64,000 bases of DNA from Callorhinus ursinus. Lineage: Eukaryota > Chordata > Mammalia > Carnivora > Otariidae. Both the position numbers and the translations under genes were made by a program. A model generated the notes under the pieces. It was not told the origin of the DNA. It ran no database searches and saw only the letters and a list, made by a program, of their open reading frames with translations. Where the stretch lies: NCBI RefSeq assembly GCF_003265705.1, contig NW_020312817.1, positions 32,265,820-32,329,819 on the forward strand. The letters run 5' to 3'. Each line of letters starts with the position of its first letter. Within the stretch, counting starts at the first letter, position 1. Below, piece by piece: positions 42,684-56,802 of the stretch.

Positions 42684-43213
42684 GAGAAAGAGAAGACTTG
42701 GATGCAGAGGTAAGAGAAGAATGTGAAGATGTGAGGAAAGCCACTTGAAGATGGAGGCAAGGAATGAAGTGATGGCATTGACAAGCCAAGAGCTACCAAG
42801 GATTGCTAGGATCCACCAGAAGCTAAGAGGTAGGATTCTGCTCTAAAGTCTTGAGAGGGAGTATGGTTCTGCTGACACCCTAATTTTGGACTTCTAGTCT
42901 CCAGAGCTGTGCTATTGTTTTTAAGCCACGCAGTCTGTGGTGCTTTGCTCTGGCAGCCCTAGGAAATGGATACACTCATGTACATATAACAGTATAGATC
43001 TGAACCCAATTTTTTTAAATTGAGGTAAACTTACCTTTCCTTAGATTATATGGCCAACATATTTACATAGTCCCAAGTAACAACTGTAAATTTGTTTAAT
43101 AAAGCAAATTAAACTTCACATTGAAAAAAGAGTATTATTTTTCAGTTTCAGTAGTATTCAAGTCTTACACTTACTTAATTATTTAGCTAAAGTTTAAAGA
43201 ATTCTAAGTCTCC

Positions 43214-43436
43214 GGGGCACCTGGGTGGTTCAGTCCATTAAGCATCCGACTGTTGATTTTGTCTCAGGTCATGATCTTGGGGTCATGGGACTGAGCCCTG
43301 CGTGAGGCTCTGTGATCAGCGGGGAGTTGCTAGAGATTCTCTCCTCCTCCTCCCCCCCTTTTTTTTTAAGATTTATTTATTTATTTTAGAGAGAGCGAGC
43401 ATGAGCAAGCACAGGAAGGGGGAGAGGGAGAGAGTA

Positions 43437-43475
<39 letters not shown>

Positions 43476-43670
43476 AACTTTAGCAGACTCCGTGCTGAGC
43501 ATGGAGTCCTAAGAGGGGCTTGATGTCAACACCCTGCTATCATGACCTGAGCCAAAACCAAGAGTTGGTTGCTTAACCAACTGTGCCACCCAGGGGTCCC
43601 AGATTCTCTCCTCCTTCTACTCCTTCCCCTGCTCGTGTGCTCATTCTCTAACAAATAAATCTTATTAAAA
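43214..43670 (+). mobile_element. SINEC (older), split by a second SINEC
   Basis: The outer copy starts GGGGCACCTGGGTGGTTCAG and resumes after the inner insertion to end ACAAATAAATCTTATTAAA. Its target-site duplication AATTCTAAGTCTCC (43200-43213) and AATTCTAAGTTTCC (43671-43684) differs at one base. Confidence 0.92.
43349..43600 (-). mobile_element. SINEC nested in another SINEC
   Basis: Minus-orientation copy with an expanded (GA)n core at about 43437-43463, ending GTGCCACCCAGGGGTCCC. A perfect 15-bp target-site duplication AGATTCTCTCCTCCT is at 43334-43348 and 43601-43615. Confidence 0.94.
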
Positions 43671-43799
43671 AATTCTAAGTTTCCAAAATTAGTGTAATTA
43701 CATACAATTTACAGTTAAGCTTCTTTTAAAATATAAGACATTTATAGGAATTCTAAGGAAAACTTACTTATTTTTGCCATTAATTTTTTTAACAAGCAT

Positions 43800-44300
43800 T
43801 TATTGTCCAAGTGCCAGACACTACTACGCATAAGAATTCAAAGCTACTCAGAGCTCACATCCATTATGTGGGGAGCACAGCCTAAAACAAGGTAGACAAT
43901 AAAAATGGGACAAGTTCTATGAGGAAGTATAAAGAGAGGGAACATGGTAAAAGGATCAGCCTAAGGAACCAAGGGAAACTTGATGGAGAAACCAAGATTT
44001 GAACAAACTCTTTGACAAGTAGGAATTTCTCAGATGAAAAGGGAAGGCAGAAATAGAAGAGAAATTCCAGGGAAATTGGAACAAAAGGAAAGTGGAATTC
44101 TGAACAGGTTATATATATCCAGGGCTGCTAAAAATTGAGATGAGCTGCAAAGAGGCTAAAGAATTTAGACTTCAGTCAAAGTCGATAGGGAACCAACCAC
44201 ACTTTTTAAACTGAAAGTTCCATAAGGCATAAAGGCCATACAGGAAGCGGCTACAGTAGTCCCAGCAAGATACGCTGGGGGGCCTGGACCAAGGCAGTGT
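43800..44300 (+). repeat. Ancient interspersed repeat (family not identified)
   Basis: AAGTGCCAGACACTACTACG, CTATGAGGAAGTATAAAGAG, GATTTGAACAAACTCTTTG and GGCTACAGTAGTCCCAGCAA read like the same old family as at 6.9-8.0 kb. Confidence 0.4.
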
Positions 44301-44347
44301 CAGTGAAATGTAGAGAACAAAGTAACTTCCAGAAATGTATTATGGTT

Positions 44348-44562
44348 TAAAGATTTACTTATTTATTTGAAAGAAAGAGAGAGAGCAAGAGAGCACACAC
44401 ACAGGGGTGGGGTAGGGGCAAAGGAAGAGGGAGAGAGAATCCCAAGCAGACTCCACGCTGAGTGTAGAGCCTCACACCAGGCCAATCTCATGACCCTGAG
44501 ATCACGATCTGAACCAAAACCAAGAGTCGGATGCTTAACCAACTGTGCCACCCAGGTGCCCC
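44348..44562 (-). mobile_element. SINEC
   Basis: AAAGATTTACTTATTTATTT, a GA-rich stretch and final TGCCACCCAGGTGCCCC. Diverged target-site duplication beginning AGAAATGTAT at 44331 and AGAAATGTAC at 44563. Confidence 0.9.
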
Positions 44563-44639
44563 AGAAATGTACTGTTTTAAAATGGTTTTATGTTGGAGAA
44601 TCCACCAAAAAACAACAAAACAAAACAAAAACAAAAACA

Positions 44640-46505
44640 AAAAACCTACTAGAACTGATAAATGAATTCAGTAAGGTCTCAGGATACACAATTAATATAC
44701 AGAAAACTTACATTTTTATACGCTAATAATGAAGTAGCAGAAAGATAATTTAAGAAAACAATCCAATTTACAACTGCACCAAAAATAATAAAGTACCTAG
44801 AAATAAATTTAACCAAGTAGGTGAAAGACCTCTACTCCAAAATCTGTAAAACACTGATGAAAGAAACTCAGATGACACAAACAAATGGAAAGATATTCCA
44901 CACTCATGGATTAGAAAATCAATATTGTTAAAATATCCACACTACCCAAAGCAATCTACAGATTTAACATAATCCCTATCAAAACACTAACATTTTTCAT
45001 GGAACTAGAACAAATAATACTAAAACTTGTATGGAACCACACAAGACCCCAAAGAGCCAAAGCAATCTTGAGATAGAAGAACAAAGCTGGATGTATCAGA
45101 ACCCTAGATTTCAAAATACATTATAAAGTTGTAGTAATCAAAACAGTACGGCACTGGCACAAAAAAACAGACATGCAGATCAAAAGAACTGAACAGAGAG
45201 CCCAGAAATAAAACCTTATATGGTCAATTAATCTATAACAAAGAAAGCAAGAATATGCAATGGGTAAAAGACAGTCTCTTCAACAAATGGTGCTAGGAAA
45301 AACGGACAGCTACATACAAAAGAATGAAAATGGACCACTTTCTTGCACCATACATAAAAATAAATTCAAAATGGATGAAAGACCTAAATGTGAGACCTGA
45401 AACCATAAAACTCCTAGAAGAAAACAGGTATTCATTTCTTTGATATTGGCTATAGAAATGTTTTTTAAGACATGTCTCTTCAGGGAGGGGAAACAAGCAA
45501 AATTAAACTTTGGGTCTATACCAAAATAAAAAGCTTTTGCACAGTGAAGGAAGCAATCAACAAAAATAAGGCAACCTATTGAATGGGAGATGATATTTGC
45601 AAATGATGTATCTAATAAGGGGTTACTATCCAAAATATATTAAAAAACTTATACAACTCAATGCCAAAACCCACGAGTAATCCAATTAGAAAATGGGCAG
45701 AGGACCTGAATAGACATTTTTCCAAAGAAGACATACAGACGCCCAACAGAGCACATGAAAAGATGATCAACATCACTGATCAAATCAAAACTACAATGAG
45801 GTATCACCTTCCACTTATCAAAATGGCTAAAATAAAAAATACAAGAAATAACAAGTGTTGGTAAGGATGTGGAGAAAAAGGAACCCTCATGCACTGTTGG
45901 TGGGAATGTAAATTGGTACAGCCACTATAGAAAACAATATGGAGGTTCCTCGAAAAATTAAAAATGTGATCCTGTAATTCTGCTACTGGGTATTTACCCA
46001 AGGAATACAAAAACACTAATTTGAAAAGATATATGCACCCCTATGTTTACTGCAGCATTATTTACAATAGCCAAATCATGGAAGCAGCCCAAGCGTCCAC
46101 TGATAGATGGATAAAAAAGATGCAGTGTATATACACAATGGAATATTATTCAGCTATAAAAAAGAATGAGATTTTGGCATTTGCAACAATATGGATGGAC
46201 CTACAGTGTAACGCTAGATGAAATAAGTCAGTGACAGAAAGACAAATACCACACGATTTCACTCATATGTGGAATTTAAGAAACAAATGAACAAAGAAAA
46301 AAAGAGAACAAAAAAACAAGCAAACAAACAAAAAGACTTAAATACAGAGAACAAATTGATGGTTGCCAGAGGGAGGTAGGTGAGGATCCCCTGAAGTAGT
46401 TAAAGGGGATTCCTGATGAACACTGAGGAATGTATAGAATCACTGAATCATTATCCTGAAACCAATACAACACTGTGTGTTAACATAAAACAAAAATATA
46501 AAAGG
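44640..46505 (+). mobile_element. L1 LINE, 5'-truncated (3' part of ORF2 and 3' UTR)
   Basis: ORF2 traces start with LLELINEFSKVSGYTINIQK and run with frameshifts through the C-terminal region: AGTCTCTTCAACAAATGGTG, GATGTGGAGAAAAAGGAACC, CAATATGGAGGTTCCTCG and GAATATTATTCAGCTATAAA. The 3' UTR has CACTCATATGTGGAATTTAA. It is dead and in sense on the plus strand, hence antisense to SOS1. It is the most complete L1 here. Confidence 0.92.
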
Positions 46506-48397
46506 GTTTCGTGGTCTAATTAATTTGGGAAGCCCTAGAAAACAATCAGATTGCTGTAGTGCACAATTTTATAAAGTCTTTAATATTCTAATGTACTTTG
46601 AAAATTTCTAGGAGTATATGATTAAGGATGTAGTTTTCCTCCAGCATATCTAACCACACTGCACATCCCCCCCCACCAACTTTTTATTTAGAGTGTCTCA
46701 TGGGACTAGCATCTCAAAGAATATTCTTTGAAAATACTGCTCACTGAAAATATTTAATTAAGCAACATACCAACAAATAGAAATTGAAAAATAAGTACAA
46801 ATAATACATTAGTACTGAGGGAATGCAGAATAAAAAGGAGGGATCACAGTCTGTGGGATTAATTAGGCAAGGTTTCCCACTCAAAATACTGCTAATTCTG
46901 CAACTGAACTTTAGGCAATAAGATGAACTAGGGATACATATGCTTAAACCAGTAGAAATCTTTTAAATTGCTGAATGATGTTTTAAAATAAAAATTCTAT
47001 TACCACAACTTACAATTTAAAAAATTTTAATTGCCTGTGTTTGGGGGGGGAGTAAATAATTTCCTATATTATTAAGCTGATTAGATTTTACAGCCTTTTC
47101 AACCTTCATCAAAGCTTCTTGTTCTTTCTTATAAATTAATAACTGCTTCTAGGTTTCATCTGGCCTTTAATGCTTCAGAATTTCATTATAGTCTCAGGTT
47201 AAAATCCCATTATCAAACTATTATGAACAAGGATTCTATATAACAAACTTGTTTGCAAATATCCTGTTAGGACTATGGTTTGTCATAATAAATTCTTTGT
47301 AAAGAATGGTTTTGTATAACAAATGCTTCCTCTTGATTATCCTCTTAAAATAATCATTCTATATTACCAAAGATCTTAAATGGTATGCTGTTTTCAGTCT
47401 AGAATGGAGAGCTAAGAGCTCTGTAATTCTGCTTGGTGATTAAATCCTTTAACTCCCTTGGTCATTCTCCAGTTCAAACATTCCTACTTGAGAAATCTAA
47501 GGTCCAAATTCCTACAATGTAAAAAGATGGGACTTCGTTTACTGATTCATTATAGAGAGCCCATTTCAGCATGTACTCCTGCAAACTGTAAATATAATTT
47601 CTACTAATAAATTCTCCATAACAAAATCATGATATTAAATATAATTTTTCTTTAATGAAGCAAACATTCTTTTAAAAGTTAAAGAAATAATAGTATTAAC
47701 CCATGTCTTATTTTGTCTCTATGGTGCTAGTGCATTAAGAGTAAACAGAGTATCTTTATTATTTCATTCCTTATTTTAAATTTTTGAAAAAAAAATTGAT
47801 GTTTTCTTAGGACATATTATCCATAAGCCAAAGGAGACATCATTAGATACATACATAAGCAGTTTAAAAGTAAATCACTTTGAGCTATACCAGTGAATTT
47901 TAACTTATACAGACTAAGGGTCTCTTTTTCCTTATTTCAGTGTGAAAAAGGAAAAGGGAGAAAAAATCAAAATCCTTTCCTTTCAGTGTTTCTTAAATTG
48001 TGTATTTTGAACTGTGATCAAATAAATTTTTACCGGGATTATACATAGTTTACTATTTCTAAAGTAATGTTAAGCAGTTTTATAGAGACAGCTGCAAACT
48101 TGAGCAATGAAAATTAGGTGATTAATATTCTCCATTATTTGGCCTTCTCTCTACATTGGGTCCCTTATCTAAGTCCCTGAATCGATCTGCTGAGGTCCCC
48201 AAATGGAGACATGGATGCCTAAGTCCAAGGTTGTTTCCAAACAACTGGCCCTGTAAGCAAAAAGGGCACAAGAAAAAATATCTGATGACTGCTTTAAAAT
48301 TCACTATTAAAACTAGAGAAAATATGCCACTCTTTTGCAGATTCATTTACATTTTATTCTTAACTAGAAAACGCAATTAGATATAGACCAATGTTCA

Positions 48398-48856
<459 letters not shown>

Positions 48857-50076
48857 TTATAGGTACATCTAAGCTAGCACAATTATGTACTTCTTTTAAA
48901 GCCTCCCAACAAAATTACATGACTATTAATTATGATTTTAATAGGATAAGTTTAATATTCTCCAGTAAGAGAGTAAGTAAATCAGTTCTTTCTGATGAAT
49001 AATAGCATCCTTATATGTTATGACACCTCTCCTCAAAGGATTCTAGTACAGCATTATCAGCAAAAGTGGTCGTAAGAATGGCCAGACTTTTGGTTCTGGA
49101 AAACAAAGTTTAGCCGGAACAACAATGAATACAGACATCAACAACGAGGTTAAGTATAAGCCTTTAGAATATGGGTGCCCAACATTTATCTTCTCATGGT
49201 TATTTCTTAGTGGTAGACTTTTACTTTTGCATTCTTTAAGCCGGAGGTAACAGTTCATATCATCTAAAATTCACTGTTACAGTTTTCACAGCAATTAAAC
49301 AAGCGTTTAATCCAAATTGCCAAAAATTCTATTATCATCAATCATTAATAAACTAAACAATTTTAATGGTTAGGTCTAAAAGAGTACAATCTATTGGTTT
49401 TGATGATTCCTGAGGAAAAAGAGAATAGGTGTCTTGATTTTAGCAGGAGCCATCCTATGCCCTATTCCTGGTTTAAAAAAACAAAAAAAACAGGAAAACT
49501 GCTCTAGATTCTAGCAAGAGCTCATTCTAGGACAGGGAATTCTAGAAAGAGGAAGAGGACATCTAGTGGAGCAGTACAGAAGGAAGAGGGACTGACCACA
49601 AATGATGTTTATGTTCATTACCCTTAATGTTGTTTCTTAGATTGTTGTTTTTTTTTTAAGGAAAGACTGAGTAATAAAAATACAAGATTAGAAATCAGAA
49701 GACCTGAGTCTTTGTGAAATATAATATAGCATATAAAGTTCTAAGTCATCCTGAATTCCTTGAACTGGCTCCTGATTCATTTCCCAATTTCAACTCCTTC
49801 AACTACTTTCCCAACTAAAAATTTCTATGGTAATGTAACACTGGAAATTGCAGTCCACTGTAGATTTTACAAGAACGGACAGTAACGTTTCAGCAATAGT
49901 AACAGAAAGGAGTCAGGTATGAACAGAGTAGAAGGGAAAGAGGAATAAAAATGTGATTTGATGCTTTTATTGTGGGTCTCTTGAACTCTAGAAATCATCT
50001 TGTACAGCAGATAATGTTTGCCCTCCCCCTCTTTCAATAAACTCTAACTTACTACAGAATTTTTACGACAGCCATA

Positions 50077-50176
50077 NNNNNNNNNNNNNNNNNNNNNNNN
50101 NNNNNNNNNNNNNNNNNNNNNNNNNNNNNNNNNNNNNNNNNNNNNNNNNNNNNNNNNNNNNNNNNNNNNNNNNNNN
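50077..50176. other. Assembly gap (100 N)
   Basis: Exactly 100 N, the conventional placeholder for a gap of unknown size, followed at once by (AT)n (50177-50197). A simple repeat probably broke the assembly. Confidence 0.99.
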
Positions 50177-50224
50177 ATATATATATATATATATATAATA
50201 AAATAAAGGCTATACACCAAAGTG

Positions 50225-50445
50225 GCTTAAGAGCGTAACTTTAGAGTCACAGAGACCCAGATTCCAATTCTGATCCTGTGAGCTTTGATAAACTAAGCCA
50301 GTTTCCTCACTGGAAAATGAATAATACCTAATTTCAAGGGAGTTGTTTTAGGAATTAAACAAGATATCATATGCAAAATGCTTACAAAATGCTTACTATG
50401 CATGCACATAGGAAACACTGAATAAACAGTCCCCAGTATTATCAT
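50225..50445 (+). repeat. MIR SINE
   Basis: AGAGTCACAGAGACCCAGAT, AGCCAGTTTCCTCACTGGAA and GGAAACACTGAATAAACAGT are in MIR order. Confidence 0.8.
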
Positions 50446-51272
50446 TCTAAAATAGTTAATTTCAATAGGAAAAAAAAAAACTAACTACTAACTAGGAATC
50501 CAACCTCTCATCACACAGTTTTATTCTTCAGAATAAATTTGTAGAATTGCAAGCACTTCTAAGAATCCTTGTATAAGTTAACTGATTTTATGGTTAGTTT
50601 ACTGGTTAAAATTCAATACTTAGTAGATTCACAAAAAAATTTAATTATCAATATATGTAATTGTGTATTAATGATTAAAAATATAAAGTATTCTAAACAC
50701 ACAGAAAAATAGAGAACAACCTAACATAACTATATTCACCATGTAGCTCAAAATAGTTCAACATCTTATAATACTTGTTTCAACTTTAAAAAAAAAAAAG
50801 TATCATGGTAATTGATCTTCCTGAGCTCCTTTTCACAAGTTTATCTCCTCCCTTACTGATCCCCAAAGGAAATCACTGTCCTGAATTTGAATTTTATCAA
50901 TTCCCACATGTTTTTACATAATTACATATGTATCAAGAAATAAGGCAATTCTTTTGCAATTGGCACTTTACATTCAAAGTTGCGTCCAAGATTTATCCAT
51001 TTGGATTAATGTGGTTTCTTCCATTCATTTATTCTAAACTCTGTAACATTCTATTGTGTAAATATGTATTTTTTGAGATAATTTAGATTCACATGCAGTT
51101 ACAAGAAGTAACATAGAAAGATCCTGTGTGCACACTGTCAGTTTCCCATCGTGGTAACATTTTGCAGTAGTACAATATAGTGCAATATCACAATCTGTCC
51201 ATTGACACTGATGTAGTAAAGTATGCAACATTTCTATCACCACAGGGATCTCTCCTATTGCCTTTTGGTAAG

Positions 51273-51385
51273 AAAGGTTTTTTTAAGGTTTTATTCTTTT
51301 AAGTAATCTCTACACCCAATGTGGGGCTCAAACTCGCAACCTGAGATCAAGCCGCATGCTCTACTGACTAAGCAGTCAGGTGCCC
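51273..51385 (-). mobile_element. SINEC, short variant
   Basis: TAAGTAATCTCTACACCCAA through AGCAGTCAGGTGCCC. Diverged flanking repeat CTCTCCTATTGCC and CTCTCCTGTTGCC. Confidence 0.85.
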
Positions 51386-52566
51386 CTCTCCTGTTGCCCT
51401 TTTAGAATCACATCTCACTCCCTGTTAGCACCCAAATCTAAATTACGCATTTTTTCTTTTGTAGCTCATGCTTTGGGTGTCATATCTAAGAATCCTTTGC
51501 TGAAGCCAAGGTTGTGAAGACCTAGCCATGCTTTCTTCTAAGTTTTATAATTTTAGCTCTAACATTAGATCCATTTTATGTTTGTATATGGTATGAGGCA
51601 AAAAGTTCAAATTCATTCTTTCGTGTTTCTCGTAACTTGATAGTGTCTTTTTGTAAACAGAATTTTTAAAATTTTAATCTTTTATGGTTTGCACTCTGTT
51701 CTTTGAGAAACCCTTTGTATCTCAAAGTCATAAACATATTCTCCTAAATTCGCTTCTGAATTTTTCAAGTTTGCTTTTCATTTTTAGATTTTTAATCTGC
51801 TGAGAACTTGGGTATAAAGTGAGCTAAGGATGGAATTTTTTCTTTCCACATGGATAACCAGTTTTGACCCAGCATCATTTTTTAATTTGTTTGTTCTCTC
51901 TCTACTGGTTAATAATGTAATCTCGATCACAGATCATGTGTGTGTATATGTATTTTTTTCAGGGCACTCTATTGTGTTGCACTGTTTATACCTACACCAA
52001 TACTCCACTCTTTATTTACTGTGGCTACGTAATAAAATTTAAAATTTGACAAGACAAATCCTCATAACTGGTTCTTACTCAAAATTGTAATTTTTGTCCC
52101 TTCATTCTTCCAAATGAGTTTTAGGACTAGTTTGCTATGCACTGGATTTAGATTATTTGGGAGACAACTAGTTATCATTATACTCTTGAGTCTTTCCATA
52201 CATGAACATAATACGTATTTCTACTTATTCAGATCTTTATGAATCTAATTATTTTATGATTTTCTTAACTGGTCTAGAGTATTTATTGGGCTTATTTCTG
52301 AGTGTCTTATAGTTTTGTTTCTATAGTGGAGTATTTTTCCTTTAATGTCATGTATTCAATGGGTTATAACTGAGCATAGTAATGCTATCAAGTTTTATGC
52401 TAATCTTTTATGTGGCAACTATACTGAACTTGCCTAATAGTTCTAATACTACATAAATCTTGGGTTTGCCATGTTTACATGTTTTTGAACTTCCTATAAA
52501 TGGAATTACATAGTATTTTGAATGTCCTTATATGGTTCACCATATGTTGCCCTTTAAAAAAATTTT

Positions 52567-52753
52567 TTTTAAGATTTTATTTATTTGACAGAGAGAGATA
52601 GAGCAAGAGAGGGAACACAAGCGGGGGGGTGGGAGAGGGAGAAGCAGGCTTCCCGCCAAGCAGGGAGCCCGATGCAGGGCTTGATCCCAGGACCCCGGGA
52701 TCGTGACCTGAGCCAAAGTCAGAAGCTTAATGACTGAGCCACCAAGGTGCCCC
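52567..52753 (-). mobile_element. SINEC
   Basis: AAGATTTTATTTATTTGACA, a GA-rich stretch and final TGAGCCACCAAGGTGCCC. Flanking TGTTGCC and GGTTGCC resemble a target duplication. Confidence 0.93.
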
Positions 52754-53827
52754 TGGTTGCCTTTTTTTTAAAATTGGTAGTTCATTTTTTTTTTATTGCC
52801 ATATAGCATTTCACTGTGTGAATATATGACAAATTATCCATCATGAATAAACCTGCTATGAACATTCTTAAACATGTTTTTTGGTAAACACAGGCACTCA
52901 TTTTTGTTTGGTATATGCCCAAGAGTGAAACTGCTAGATCATTCGGTACACTGTATGCTTAATTTCAGTAGAAAAGTGAAACATTTTACTGAAGGGGCTG
53001 TACCAATTTATATCCCACCCACCATCAATGTAGAGTTCCAACTGTTCAATGGTTTTAAATTGCATTTCCTTGATGAATAAATGATGTTGAACACCTTTTC
53101 TTTTTTCAGGAAATACCTGCTTAGGTCTTTTGTCTATTTTCTAAAAAAAAACAAGCTGTCTTTAAGTTACTGATTTTACATACTCTAGATAGGAGTCCTT
53201 CATTGGCTATAGATGCTACAAATACTGTCCCGCCATCTATAGCTTGCATTTGCACTCTCTTAATTTTGGTTATTGATACAGATGTTCTTACCTTTAATGA
53301 AGTCCAGTTTATAATCTTTTCTTTCATGGTTTTAGTGTCTTGTTTAAAGAAAGCTTTGCTTATTCTAAGGTCATGAAGATTTCTTACATTTGCTTCTGCA
53401 AGCTTTATTATCTTAAAGTTTGAACTCACTCTTGAATAAAAGTTTAATTGGGCAGAAAGTTCTATTTTCCCTTAGTACTTGAAGCTACCACTCAACTGTT
53501 AGCCTCTATTGTTAAAGAGAAGCATTCTGTCATTCTAATTGTAGTTCAAGTACTTCTCTCTTTTCTCTCTCACAGCTTTTAAGATTTTCTCTTTATCCTT
53601 GATGTTCTATAGTTTCACCATGTTTTTGGCTGTAGGTTTATTTTTATTTATGTGTCCAGTATTTGGAATTCATTTCTGATCTGGGAACTCAGGTCTTCAT
53701 TTCTGGTAAATTCTCAATTTTTACCTCTTCAAATATTTCTTCTCCATCATTCTTTATCTGAAACTATTAGATGATATTAAAGCCCTTCAATGTAGCCTTT
53801 ATTACTCTTAGCTATCCTTTCATATTT

Positions 53828-54017
53828 TTTTTAAAAGATTTTATTTATTTATTTAAGAGAAAGAGTGAGAGAGAGAGCACGAGAGGGAAGAGGGTCAGAG
53901 GGAGAAGCAGACTCCCTGTGGAGCAGGGAGCCTGATGCGGGACTCGATCCCGGGACTCCAGGATCATGACCTGAGCTGAAGGCAGTCGCTTAACCAACTG
54001 AGCCACCCAGGCGCCCA
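53828..54017 (-). mobile_element. SINEC
   Basis: Minus orientation, ending GAGCCACCCAGGCGCCC. A perfect 14-bp target-site duplication TATCCTTTCATATT is at 53813-53826 and 54018-54031. Confidence 0.94.
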
Positions 54018-55179
54018 TATCCTTTCATATTCTAATTGTGGTTTCTCTGTGTCACATTTTCAGTGAATTCCTCAATTCCTTTTTCCAATTCATTCATTTT
54101 CTCCTTGAACTAGTTTAGCAAATGTTTACTACATACTGTTATTTATATTTAATTCCCAATATCCCTAATTGTTTCTTTTGATACTTACCTGTTATTTTCT
54201 TTCCACCTATTTTTGTTTCACAACATCTTGTTTATAAATGGTTCATATTTCTGTATTTATCTCTCTGAGCACCCTAAACTTCTTTTTTAAACTCTGCATG
54301 TCTATTATACAAAATTAATTTCATCCAGAATGAATTTATTTTCTAGTTAGATAGCACTCTAAACATTAGAATTTGTCTTGTATTTTGGAATTCTGTATTA
54401 TGCAGACTTCTTGGGGAGGCTTTTAGTTTTTGGTTTCCTTTTTTTCTCTTCCATCCCTTTATGGTCACTCTTCTAGACCTGAACCTGCTCTGTAAGTGAT
54501 TTTGGGGTCGCAGGCTCTGTAATCATACTGGCTTAATACTGTAAGATAATTTGTTAAGTTTTAAAGTATTTTTGTTATAGGGCAGTGTTTCTGTTTCCCT
54601 ATCTCAAGTCCACAACTTCCTATAAAACCTTGCAGGGAGGAAGTTGATGGGATTTCCCTAGCATCCTCTTACAATCAGGGTCTTGAAGCAAGAAGTCCTG
54701 CTCACTTTCATGGAGCACATTTAGTCTTCATTATCCTAAAGAGCTGAACACCCAACTACCGGAGCTCATTACCTTGAATGCTTACTCTATCTCTGATCTT
54801 ATTTTTGAGTCCAGTTATGTATATTCCTTTAAAAAAAAAAAACGAAACACCTTACAACTTGTATATGTTTGAAGCAAGAGTGGAGGGGCAGTCATGAAGC
54901 TTAGGTAGTATTTACCATACTATTTAGCCTGAAAATCTTAAGTTTTTTGTTTTACAAACTCAACCCTGTATTTGTGGATTTTAGAGTAAGAACAAAGTAA
55001 GAGCTAAAAATCTCAGAATGACTACCAATGCTAACTTATTAGGACGAAATCCTATATTTTAGCATTTGAATACCCATGGAGAAGGTTACTGTTTTCCCAC
55101 CCCCGTAACATTTTATTCATCTAGGTCCTAGACCTGACTTTCCTACTCACTTCACTCCTATTCTAAATAATAATTACAG

Positions 55180-55400
55180 TTATCATATATTGAATAGCCT
55201 ACTGTGTGAAGGTGGTTAGCTAAATATTTTAGGTAGGTTACTTTAATTTTCACAAAAATCCTGAGTCCTACTATTATTATCCCTATTTTAGAAATACAGA
55301 TATGGGGATTTAAAGATTGGAGATAAATTGCCCACAGTCACATACAACTAAGTAGCAGAATCGAGGCTGGAACACAAGTAGTCTAACCTCAGGTCCAACT
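55180..55400 (+). repeat. MIR SINE
   Basis: TATTATTATCCCTATTTTAG, AAATTGCCCACAGTCACATA and AGTAGCAGAATCGAGGCTGG follow MIR. Confidence 0.85.
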
Positions 55401-55686
55401 TCTATGGCTTCTTCAATGACGGCATTCATGGCCTTTTCTTAGCTTTGTTATAAAAGACAAGATGATGGACTGTCAGCTGTAAATGCCTCCCCTCTGTGGG
55501 ATCTGCTTTTTTATAATGGATGAGAGACTAGTTTTTTTGTGGGTTTCATAAGATAATAGAAACAAATGTTGACAATGAGCCTCTGAGGAATGGACAGTAT
55601 GACAGAGTAGTCAGCAGTTAATATCTATGATTTCAGATGGAAACAAGAATTAAGATTCCAATTTTAATGCAAATGTAGAGCTTTTA

Positions 55687-55887
<201 letters not shown>

Positions 55888-56294
55888 TCAGTTAGGTTAT
55901 AGAATAAAAAACAAATTTTGAGCCAGTAATTCTTTTATAATCATGAAATTTAACATGGCAAATACACTGAGAAATTTTAACTTACAAATGCAAGTAAAAG
56001 ACAATTCAAGAATTCTTTTTGCAAAGGTATACAATTTGCAAATACATTTCTTTAGGTCAGTGGTTCTCAAAATAATACATAGTACTTTTATGAAAACTAC
56101 TTTTAAAACCAAAAAAATTCAGAGAAGAATGGCATTGTTTTATATTTGTGCAAATCTCTACCATCTAGCTTAAAAGAAGGTAGCTGCATTTAATCTGTTG
56201 TGATACATTGTTTTTGATTAAAGCATATGAAGAAAATCCAGCTTTACACAGAAGTTGGAAAAGGGAGGAATATTTTAATATTACAGATCTCTTT

Positions 56295-56640
56295 TTTTAG
56301 TACAGTTTTTTGAGATATAAGTCACATACCATAAAATTCACCCTTTTAAAGTGCACTATTCAATGGTTTTCACATATTCAGAGCTGTTCATTTATTGCCA
56401 CTATCAAATTCCAGAATATCTTCATCACCCCAGAGAGAAGGTCTACATCCATTAGCAGCATTCTCCATTCTTCTTTTCTGCCCAGGGGCTGACAACCACT
56501 AATCTACTTTCTATCTCCATGGATTTGCCTATTTTGGACATTTCATATAAATGGAGTGAATGGCCTTTTATGATATTACACCAAAACTCAACAAATGGTA
56601 GTTTCTTAAACGTTAGTTGCAATGTGGAATCTGAAACCAT
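56295..56640 (-). repeat. Old L1 3' fragment, antisense
   Basis: TTTTGAGATATAAGTCACAT, CACCCTTTTAAAGTGCACTA and GACAACCACTAATCTACTTT match old L1 3' regions in reverse orientation. Confidence 0.7.
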
Positions 56641-56802
56641 ATTATTTTTGTATTTCTAAATTAAAATCCATCAATCTATATTAGACTCTGAATGGATCCT
56701 TTACCCATGTGTGTTTTTGTAGCATTATGAATTTGGTCACTTGGAAAGTAGTAGTCCACTGAATTCCACAAATCTTCCAAATGTTAACACATTTAACATA
56801 TT

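Larger units (their letters stand above)
50690..54340 (-). repeat. Old L1 sequence, antisense (one or more copies)
   Basis: Minus-orientation L1 3' UTR and ORF2 traces: CAACATTTCTATCACCACAG, AATAAACCTGCTATGAACAT, GGGCTGTACCAATTTATATC and TTTGTAAACAG-type segments. SINECs at 51.27, 52.57 and 53.83 kb interrupt it. The order suggests a long, decayed copy with later insertions; internal borders are unclear. Confidence 0.7.

Noticed and set aside
45293..45894. Minus-strand frames of 67-107 codons
   Set aside because: They are antisense to L1 ORF2 and have no independent support.
46665..46677. Poly-C and other homopolymer runs (also 47041-47050, 17291-17299)
   Set aside because: Too short and common to carry meaning.
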